10,021 nt of DNA from Planctomycetota bacterium (GTDB lineage: Bacteria; Planctomycetota; Planctomycetia; Planctomycetales; Planctomycetaceae), in assembly GCA_023429275.1 (NCBI GenBank), contig JAEYWB010000834.1:1-10021 (forward strand), written 5' to 3'. Positions 5,251 through 10,021 of the stretch are shown here, in pieces. Each line of letters starts with the position of its first letter. Position 1 is the first letter of the stretch. The notes beneath the pieces are model-generated. The model was given only the letters and a program-made list of their open reading frames with translations, had not been told where the DNA came from and did no database searches. The translations under genes were made by a program, and so were the position numbers.

Positions 5251-7047
5251 ATGAAGCCTTTCTTCCTCAGAGTCCCCGCGCTGCTGCTCGGCCTTCTTGC
5301 CGCACCCGGTGCGCCGCTCCTCGCCGCGGGAGCGATCCCCGTCCAGGTCCGGGAGCAGGGGGGAAAGTGGGAACTGGTGCGTGGAGGGACACCGTATTTC
5401 ATTCTCGGCGGCGGAGGGGGCGGGCCGAAGACTGTCCTCAAGGAGATCGGCGGGAACTCCTTCCGAACCTGGGGAGTCGGCCCCGGGACGCAGGCCGAAC
5501 TCGATGAGGCGGAGAAGCTCGGGCTGACAGTGACCGTCGGAGTCTGGCTCGGCCACAAGCAGCACGGCTTTCGATACGACGATCCCCAGGCGGTCGCGAA
5601 GCAGAAGGAAGATGTCCGGAAGGCAGTCCTTCAATACAAGGACCATCCCGCCCTCCTCGCCTGGGGGCTCGGGAACGAGATGGAGGTCGACAACGATACG
5701 CCCGAGATATGGGCCGCCATTCAGGACCTCGCGAAGATGGTCCACGAACTCGATCCGCATCACCCGACGATGACGGTCGTGGCCGAGATCGGAGGCGACA
5801 AGGTCCGCAAGATTCAGCAGCAGTGCCCGGACATCGACATCATCGGCATCAACACCTACGGCGGCGGACCGTCACTGGCCAGGCGTTTCCGCGAAGGGGG
5901 TGGGAAGAAGCCCTACATCGTCACCGAGTACGGTCCTCCAGGGACCTGGGAGATCAAGGCCAACGACTTCGGCGCTCCTCCTGAGCTGACCAGCACCGCG
6001 AAGGCGGACAAGTACCGGGAGACCTATCTCGCCTCGATCGGCGGCGTGAAAGAGATCTGCCTCGGGTCCTACGCCTTCACCTGGGGGAACAAGATCGAGG
6101 CGACCTCGACGTGGTACGGGATGTTCCTCCCGGACGGCAGCCGGCTCGCGGCGGTCGACACCATGCAGGAGCTCTGGACCGGCAGGTCCGCCGCGAAGCC
6201 CTGCCCGGCGATGGTCTCCCTCACCCTTGAAGGGAACGGCCAGGTGAAAGGGGGCGAGGCGGTCGAGGCCCAGGTCGAAACGAAAGCTTCCGACGGGCCG
6301 CTCCAGATCGAATGGGCCCTTGCCCTCGAGCAGGGGAACTACGGCGTGCAGGGAACGGGCGCGAAGGCAACGGCCGCGTATCCCGACGCGATCCGCGAGA
6401 ACGGCGGAAAGACCGTCGAAGTCACCCTCCCGAACTCGGGCGGAATCTACCGCCTCTACTGCTACGTGCGCGACGATCATGGCGGCGCCGCTGTCGGAAG
6501 CCTGCCGATCAAGGTCCAGGGGCCGAAGACTCTCGTGCGTGCGCTGCAGGTGAAGCTCCCGCTGAAAGTCCTCTCCGACGACCAGCCGACACCGCCGTTC
6601 GTTCCTTCGGGTTGGATGGGGAACGCGAAGGCCATCGGAATGCAGGAGGACTGCACGACGAATCCCCGCTCCGGCCGCACCTGTCTCAAGGTGACGTTCT
6701 CGCGCGACAACGACTGGGGAAGCGTCGCCTGGCAGCATCCGGCCAACGACTGGGGAGACCTGCCCGGCGGTTACGACGTCACCGGGGCAGAGAGCCTCAC
6801 CTTCTGGGCCCGTGGCGAAAGCGGCGGCGAGAAGGTCGTCTTCGGCTATGGGATGCTCGGCATCGAGAGGAAGTACCACGACAGCTCCAAGGGAGAGCTG
6901 GAAGTGACGCTGACTCCGCAGTGGAAGGAGTATTCGATCAGCCTCGAAGAGCGCGAGCTGACGCGGATCAAGAGCGGCTTCCTCTGGCGGCTGGCGGGAC
7001 AGGGAAAACCGGTCACCTTCTATCTCGACGACATCGAGTATCGTTAA
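5251..7047 (+). CDS. Secreted clan GH-A glycoside hydrolase-like (GH2-type TIM barrel) protein
   Basis: The product has 598 residues. Residues 1-26 are a Sec-type signal peptide: KPFF, a Leu/Ala-rich core, then LLAAG. Residues ~35-310 form a TIM-barrel glycosidase-like domain. Clan GH-A landmarks are GGNSFRTWG (67-75), the acid/base motif in WGLGNEMEVD (E143 after N142), and the nucleophile motif VTEYGPPG (E226), with W278 late in the barrel. Both catalytic glutamates are present, so activity is plausible; the substrate cannot be told. Residues ~320-425 look like an Ig-like beta domain (LYCYVRDDHGGAA). Residues ~435-598 look like a jelly-roll carbohydrate-binding or CIA30-like domain ending in FYLDDIEY. 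A run of six glycines (53-58) replaces the usual GVGG-type turn before the first barrel helix. No Shine-Dalgarno precedes ATG 5251. A strong hairpin follows the stop directly. Confidence 0.85.
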   Translation: MKPFFLRVPALLLGLLAAPGAPLLAAGAIPVQVREQGGKWELVRGGTPYFILGGGGGGPKTVLKEIGGNSFRTWGVGPGTQAELDEAEKLGLTVTVGVWLGHKQHGFRYDDPQAVAKQKEDVRKAVLQYKDHPALLAWGLGNEMEVDNDTPEIWAAIQDLAKMVHELDPHHPTMTVVAEIGGDKVRKIQQQCPDIDIIGINTYGGGPSLARRFREGGGKKPYIVTEYGPPGTWEIKANDFGAPPELTSTAKADKYRETYLASIGGVKEICLGSYAFTWGNKIEATSTWYGMFLPDGSRLAAVDTMQELWTGRSAAKPCPAMVSLTLEGNGQVKGGEAVEAQVETKASDGPLQIEWALALEQGNYGVQGTGAKATAAYPDAIRENGGKTVEVTLPNSGGIYRLYCYVRDDHGGAAVGSLPIKVQGPKTLVRALQVKLPLKVLSDDQPTPPFVPSGWMGNAKAIGMQEDCTTNPRSGRTCLKVTFSRDNDWGSVAWQHPANDWGDLPGGYDVTGAESLTFWARGESGGEKVVFGYGMLGIERKYHDSSKGELEVTLTPQWKEYSISLEERELTRIKSGFLWRLAGQGKPVTFYLDDIEYR

Positions 7048-7100
7048 CGAATCCCTGCCCGCCGCCCGAATCTGACAGACTGACCCGGGACAGGGATTCG
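7048..7100 (+). terminator. Strong hairpin immediately after the glycosidase stop codon
   Basis: CGAATCCCTG (7048-7057) and CAGGGATTCG (7091-7100) are perfect complements. Allowing one bulged A at 7090 extends pairing by CCCG/CGGG to a 14-bp stem with a 24-nt loop (7062-7085). The left arm begins at the first base after the TAA. No U-tract follows, so it may be a U-less terminator or a 3'-end stabiliser that insulates the glycosidase from the phosphodiesterase gene 39 bp downstream. Confidence 0.5.
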
Positions 7101-7128
7101 AAGCCTGTTCAGAATCCGGACTTTGCAT

Positions 7129-7133
7129 GGAGG
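7129..7133 (+). promoter_or_regulatory. Ribosome binding site deciding the phosphodiesterase start
   Basis: GGAGG lies five bases before ATG 7139 and overlaps the alternative in-frame ATG at 7127. It therefore supports 7139, which also places the conserved HRG motif nine residues from the start. Confidence 0.65.
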
Positions 7134-7138
7134 AACTG

Positions 7139-8092
7139 ATGCCCCGTCCCGTGGTGATCGCACATCGTGGCGCGAGCGGATACCTGCCGGAGCACACGCT
7201 CCCCGCCAAGGCGCTCGCCGCCGGAATGGGAGCGGACTACCTGGAGCAGGACGTCGTGTTGACGCGGGACGACGTTCCGATTGTCCTGCACGATATCCAT
7301 CTCGACACGGTCACCGACGTCGCGAAGCGGTTTCCGGATCGGGCGCGCGGCGACGGACGGTTCTACGCAATCGATCTGACACTGGACGAGATCCGGCAGC
7401 TCGCCGTCCATGAACGGTTCGACCACCGAACCGGCAAGGCCGTCTTCCCGAAGCGATTCCCGGTCGGAATGAGCCGGTTTGCCCTGCACACGCTGGCCGA
7501 AGAGATCGAATTCATTCAGGGGCTGAGTGCGAGCCTCGGCCGGCCCCTCGGAATCTATCCGGAGATCAAGCAGCCCTCCTTTCATCGCTCGGAGGGAAAG
7601 GACATCTCAAGGATCGTCCTCGAAACGCTTTCGAAGTACGGCTACGTGTCGCCGGAGTCCCCCTGCTTCGTCCAGTGTTTCGAAGAGCCAGAGACGCTTC
7701 GATGTCGCCAGGAGCTGAAGTTCACCCTCCGGCTCATTCAGCTTCTCGAAGATCGCGACTGGAAGCCGCTGCTGGCGGCCGACCGGCGGGCCGACCTCGA
7801 CGCGGCACTGGTCCGCGTCGCTCAGTACGCCCGAGGGATCGGTCCGAACATCGGCCTTCTTGTCTCGGAGTTCCGAGGCGACGGCACCTTCAAGGCGACC
7901 GAACTCGCCTCTGCCGCCCACCATCACGGCCTGGCGATCCACACCTGGACGATCCGTCGCGACAGCCTCCCGCGGGAGGTCCCGTCGCTCGATCGTCTGC
8001 ACGAGATCCTGTTCCGTGATCTTCGGATCGTCGGGGCGTTCTCGGACTTCCCGGACCTGACTCGCAACTGGATTGCCCAATCCGAGCGGTAG
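7139..8092 (+). CDS. glpQ: Glycerophosphodiester phosphodiesterase, GlpQ type
   Basis: The 317-residue product hydrolyses glycerophosphodiesters to glycerol-3-phosphate and an alcohol, by family knowledge. The GDPD TIM-barrel signature is complete: HRG at 9-11, E18 in YLPEHT, the metal-binding E36/D38 in YLEQDVVLT, H51-D52 in IVLHD, and YPEIKQP in the middle of the protein. The N-terminal region, including GMGADYLEQD and VTDVAKRFPDRAR, closely resembles enterobacterial periplasmic GlpQ. C-terminal IHTWTIRRD is the conserved late barrel strand. Unlike E. coli GlpQ there is no signal peptide: the protein begins MPRPVVIAHRG, directly in the first barrel strand. It is therefore predicted to be cytoplasmic unless the real start is elsewhere. 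An in-frame ATG at 7127 would add only MEEL. It lies downstream of the glycosidase gene behind a hairpin and ends 12 bp from the stop of a convergent gene. Confidence 0.92.
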   Translation: MPRPVVIAHRGASGYLPEHTLPAKALAAGMGADYLEQDVVLTRDDVPIVLHDIHLDTVTDVAKRFPDRARGDGRFYAIDLTLDEIRQLAVHERFDHRTGKAVFPKRFPVGMSRFALHTLAEEIEFIQGLSASLGRPLGIYPEIKQPSFHRSEGKDISRIVLETLSKYGYVSPESPCFVQCFEEPETLRCRQELKFTLRLIQLLEDRDWKPLLAADRRADLDAALVRVAQYARGIGPNIGLLVSEFRGDGTFKATELASAAHHHGLAIHTWTIRRDSLPREVPSLDRLHEILFRDLRIVGAFSDFPDLTRNWIAQSER

Positions 8093-8104
8093 AGCACGGC
8101 TCCG

Positions 8105-8488
8105 TCACGTCAGCTGTTCGTTCATCAGGCTGCCGAAGTACGTAAACGTCCTGCCCCCGTGCATGGCGGCGGCATTCGCGACCTCCACCGCTTCTCTGCG
8201 GCTTCCGACCTGGACCTCGACGACGTAGTGACCGCTTCGGAGTTCCTCGAGCCCCATGATGAGGCTCTGATCTTCGCCGTCGCCGAAGAAGAACTCCTTG
8301 AGCGTCCGGTTCAGGATCCGTATTCCATCCTCGCCGCTGAGGATGACGATCTCATCGTCGCCGTAGCCCTCATGGTGAAGAGCCTCCGTGATCGCGGCGC
8401 ACTGGGCCGGGGTGTCTGCAAAGCCGATCACTCGCCCTTCGAATGGAGGAGCGGTCTGGCCTACATCGGGAGTCGGTTCAATGTTCAT
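8105..8488 (-). CDS. Small protein resembling general stress protein 17M-like fold
   Basis: The product has 127 residues from ATG 8488. No signal peptide or membrane segment is seen. After a short Pro-rich N-terminus the pattern is a strand (GRVIGFADT), a helix (PAQCAAITEALHHEGY), a strand (DDEIVILSGEDGIRIL), a variable middle with FFFGDGEDQ, then a strand (GHYVVEVQV), a helix (SRREAVEVANAAAMHG) and a strand (RTFTYFG). This twice-repeated beta-alpha-beta order, with the 'GFxDTxxQ...G...dei.iLsGedG' phrase, is like the YflT/GS17M stress-protein domain. I cannot confirm it by search. The frame is open to 8815, but GAGGAG seven bases before ATG 8488 and the loss of coding character upstream favour the short form. 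It is convergent with the phosphodiesterase gene and divergent from the lactonase gene across a long gap. Function unknown; a stress role is a guess. Confidence 0.7.
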   Translation of the reverse strand: MNIEPTPDVGQTAPPFEGRVIGFADTPAQCAAITEALHHEGYGDDEIVILSGEDGIRILNRTLKEFFFGDGEDQSLIMGLEELRSGHYVVEVQVGSRREAVEVANAAAMHGGRTFTYFGSLMNEQLT

Positions 8489-8495
8489 GGCGATG

Positions 8496-8501
8496 CTCCT
8501 C
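8496..8501 (-). promoter_or_regulatory. Ribosome binding site deciding the start of the 127-residue protein
   Basis: GAGGAG on the minus strand lies seven bases before ATG 8488. It supports this start over the longer in-frame version beginning at 8815. Confidence 0.6.
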
Positions 8502-8636
8502 ACAATCGCAGGGGTGGGGGACGGGTCACCGCAACGGCGCTGACCAGGAATTCTTTGACAACGCAAGAGGCGTGCCGACAGACGGGCTGCCTGTCGCAAG
8601 CAACCTCCTGAGTTCATTTTACAGCGCCGCCTCAGG

Positions 8637-8657
8637 TTCAGCCTCCCGCAGGCTGAA
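8637..8657. repeat. Perfect 8-bp inverted repeat, 5-nt loop
   Basis: TTCAGCCT (8637-8644) and AGGCTGAA (8650-8657) pair exactly around CCCGC. No U-tract follows on either strand, so it is not a classical terminator. A TAAAAT hexamer on the minus strand (8616-8621) lies 15 bases downstream of it in the direction of the 127-residue gene, so an operator or leader role is possible. Confidence 0.5.
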
Positions 8658-8693
8658 ACGATGGCGAGCACAACGGTGCTGAACCGACCAGGA

Positions 8694-8705
8694 GAACGAT
8701 CGTTC
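8694..8705. repeat. 12-bp perfect palindrome GAAC-N4-GTTC
   Basis: GAACGATCGTTC reads the same on both strands. The outer halves match the core GAAC-N4-GTTC arrangement of Gram-positive-type LexA boxes, although the full consensus is not met. It lies 206 bp upstream of the minus-strand gene start and 258 bp upstream of the lactonase start, which is far for an operator. Confidence 0.4.
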
Positions 8706-8711
8706 GTCCCC

Positions 8712-8732
8712 CGCGGTACGACTTCCACCGCG
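8712..8732. repeat. 6-bp inverted repeat, 9-nt loop
   Basis: CGCGGT (8712-8717) pairs with ACCGCG (8727-8732) seven bases after the 12-bp palindrome. Alone it is near chance expectation in GC-rich DNA. Confidence 0.25.
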
Positions 8733-8833
8733 ATGAATGCACCCGCTGCGCCGGATCGACGGATTCGTTGTCGCGCGGTCCCGGGGGCAGACACCCTCCA
8801 GGCGGGCGTTGACACCGGACTGCGAACGACTTT

Positions 8834-8848
8834 CCCGGTCTGACCGGG
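8834..8848. repeat. 15-bp palindrome with a single central base
   Basis: CCCGGTC and GACCGGG flank one T at 8841 in exact symmetry. The site ends 17 bases before the -35-like element of the lactonase gene, a reasonable place for an operator; it could also form a tight 6-bp hairpin. Confidence 0.45.
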
Positions 8849-8865
8849 CTCGGGGGGCTGTTGCG

Positions 8866-8894
8866 TTCACGTCCCGCACGTCGCCTCGTATAAC
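8866..8894 (+). promoter_or_regulatory. Candidate sigma-70-like promoter of the lactonase gene
   Basis: TTCACG (8866-8871) and TATAAC (8889-8894) are 17 bases apart. TATAAC matches the -10 consensus at five of six positions and TTCACG matches the -35 at four. The -10 ends about 70 bases upstream of ATG 8964, which would leave a leader of roughly 60 bases. Confidence 0.4.
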
Positions 8895-8963
8895 GGCCAT
8901 CCGTGCGCTCGATCGCCCCTGTTCCGCCTGCCCCGACTTCCCTCCGCACTGACACAACCTCCG

Positions 8964-10021
8964 ATGAAATCCTCCCAGAATCGCGACAACCAGTCCCTTC
9001 ACCACAGCGAGACACGACGTGAGTTCCTGCGATCGTCTCTCGCCCTCGCCGGCGCGGCCGCACTGTCGCAGGCGAGCCGGGTCGATGCGGAGGAGGCCGC
9101 CAACCGGCCGCTGATGGCCTATGTCGGGACGTTCAGTTCCCCCCTGAGCGATGTTCTGCCGACACAGGTCGACCTTCCGCCGGGCAACGGCCGCGGCATT
9201 CACCTCTTCAAGGTGGACCGAAAGACCGGAGCATTCACGGCGGCTGGCGTTCATGAGTTGGGGACCAGCCCCAGTTGCCTTGCTGTCGGGAGCAACGGAA
9301 CCCGGCTCTATTCCGCCAACGAGACCGACCAGGCGGGCGAAGGGAAGGAGGGGACGGTCAGTGCCTTCGCGATCAGTCCTGCCGACGGAAAGCTCGAGCG
9401 GCTCAATACTGTCCGCTCGGGGGGAGCCGGTCCGACGTATATCAGTCTCCATGCGTCGGGACGGTTCCTGCTGGTCGCCAACTACTTCGGAGGGTCGGTC
9501 TCCGTCCTTCCGGTGCTGGCCGACGGAAAGCTCGGAGAGGCGACCGACGTCAAGAACGACTCGGGAGAGATCGGCCCGACGCGAGCGAAGAACGCCCCGC
9601 CAGGGAGCTTTGCCTTCAGCGGGCACGATCGGACTCATGCACACATGATCCAGGCCGATCCTTCGGGCAGGTTCGTGCTGCACGTCGACCTTGGGCTCGA
9701 CCGGATCTATGTCTGGAAGTTTGACGATGTCCGGGGGAAGCTCACTCCCGCCGATGTTCCCTTTGTCTCCCTTCCCCCGGGGGACGGACCGCGGCACTTC
9801 CACTTTCATCCGAACGGCCGCTGGTTCTATTCGATCCAGGAAGAGGGCTCGACGCTGGTCCTGTTCGACTACGACGGGGCGAGCGGCCGACTCACCCCCC
9901 GACAGACGATTTCGACTCTTCCAGAAGGATTCGCGGGGAGCAACTTCTGTTCGGAGATCCTTGTCTCCGCGGACGGCCGGTTCGTCTACGCCGGGAACCG
10001 CCTGCACGACAGCATCGGAAT
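8964..10021 (+). CDS. Tat-exported lactonase-family (Pgl-like) beta-propeller, 3' end missing
   Basis: The frame is open from ATG 8964 to the window edge, giving 352 residues with no stop. Residues 17-23 are TRREFLR, an exact twin-arginine motif, followed by a Ser/Leu/Ala core and an Ala-rich stretch (SLALAGAAALSQA) with cleavage likely around 37-42. The protein is therefore expected to be exported folded. The rest shows repeated seven-bladed-propeller phrases: MAYVGTFSS, GRGIHLFKVDRKTGAF, SPSCLAVGSNGTRLYSANE, GPTYISLHASGRFLLVANY, ADPSGRFVLHVDLGLDRIYVW, GPRHFHFHPNGRWFYSIQEE and SEILVSADGRFVYAGNR. These are typical of the PF10282 lactonase family, whose cytoplasmic members are 6-phosphogluconolactonases. 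An exported version is unlikely to serve the pentose phosphate pathway, so its true substrate is unknown. About 30-60 residues are probably missing. No Shine-Dalgarno precedes the ATG. Confidence 0.9.
   Translation, partial: MKSSQNRDNQSLHHSETRREFLRSSLALAGAAALSQASRVDAEEAANRPLMAYVGTFSSPLSDVLPTQVDLPPGNGRGIHLFKVDRKTGAFTAAGVHELGTSPSCLAVGSNGTRLYSANETDQAGEGKEGTVSAFAISPADGKLERLNTVRSGGAGPTYISLHASGRFLLVANYFGGSVSVLPVLADGKLGEATDVKNDSGEIGPTRAKNAPPGSFAFSGHDRTHAHMIQADPSGRFVLHVDLGLDRIYVWKFDDVRGKLTPADVPFVSLPPGDGPRHFHFHPNGRWFYSIQEEGSTLVLFDYDGASGRLTPRQTISTLPEGFAGSNFCSEILVSADGRFVYAGNRLHDSIG

Larger units (their letters stand above)
8489..8963. other. 475-bp divergent non-coding gap with several inverted repeats
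   Basis: No convincing gene is present on either strand: frames that stay open lack Shine-Dalgarno sites and give Arg/Pro-rich translations. The region must contain promoters for the leftward 127-residue gene and the rightward lactonase gene. It holds four exact inverted repeats (8637-8657, 8694-8705, 8712-8732, 8834-8848) and a promoter-like pair at 8866-8894. Confidence 0.6.

Noticed and set aside
3893..5251. 452-codon minus-strand open frame
   Set aside because: It is an antisense shadow of the radical SAM gene, whose cysteine motif and family segments are certain.
5872..7209. 445-codon minus-strand open frame
   Set aside because: It is antisense to the glycosidase gene and crosses the 7048-7100 hairpin; its translation is low-complexity Arg/Glu/Asp-rich.
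8555..8583. TTGACA on the plus strand considered as a promoter
   Set aside because: The -35 match is perfect but no -10-like hexamer lies 16-18 bases downstream, and no plus-strand gene starts nearby.
8661..8843. 60-codon plus-strand ORF in the divergent gap
   Set aside because: It has no ribosome site, contains the palindromes, and its composition is not protein-like.
8619..10007. 462-codon minus-strand open frame
   Set aside because: It lies antisense to the lactonase gene, whose frame has a Tat signal and propeller repeats. Its own translation is Arg/Gly/Pro-rich with no domain and runs into the non-coding gap.

Overview
The window is a GC-rich chromosomal stretch with gene-dense, mixed-strand organisation. 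It fits a planctomycete (Planctomycetaceae-like). The reasons are a TadG/TadE pair whose TadG C-terminal region is of a type I associate with Planctomycetes, a two-TM HAMP-only protein, a receiver-GHKL ATPase fusion, a PA0069-type radical SAM protein, and a Tat-exported lactonase-type beta-propeller. The phylum assignment rests on recalled family resemblance. No rRNA, tRNA, transposase, integrase, CRISPR array or phage gene was seen.

Layout. Positions 1-1638 (+) hold the 3' part of a TadG-like gene, then a TadE-like pseudopilin gene: the tail of a Flp/Tad pilus cluster that extends off the left edge. They converge on a block of three minus-strand genes. These are a membrane protein with a HAMP-like domain and no output domain (1674-2183), a receiver plus RsbW-like ATPase fusion (2383-3291), and a small BON-domain protein (3502-3819). 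Divergent from the BON gene is a TTG-started PA0069-family radical SAM gene (4082-5140). It is followed on the same strand by an exported clan-A glycoside hydrolase-like protein with a C-terminal beta-sandwich region (5251-7047) and a GlpQ-type glycerophosphodiester phosphodiesterase (7139-8092). A strong hairpin (7048-7100) sits directly after the glycosidase stop codon. A short minus-strand gene resembling general-stress-protein-17M-like folds (8105-8488) converges on the phosphodiesterase gene with 12 bp between stops. A 475-bp non-coding gap then separates it from a divergent Tat-exported lactonase-family beta-propeller gene (8964 to the right edge, incomplete).

How the genes may work together. 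TadG and TadE belong to one surface-pilus machine. The receiver-ATPase and the HAMP membrane protein are same-strand neighbours and could form a signalling pair, but that is inference from proximity. The glycosidase, phosphodiesterase and lactonase are metabolic or cell-envelope enzymes with no evident shared pathway. The most unexplained sequence is the 8489-8963 gap, which carries several perfect inverted repeats and a promoter-like element. Also notable is a coding-like stretch (2200-2382) that continues in frame past the stop of the receiver-ATPase gene. I do not see strong evidence of a wholly new multi-gene system here.
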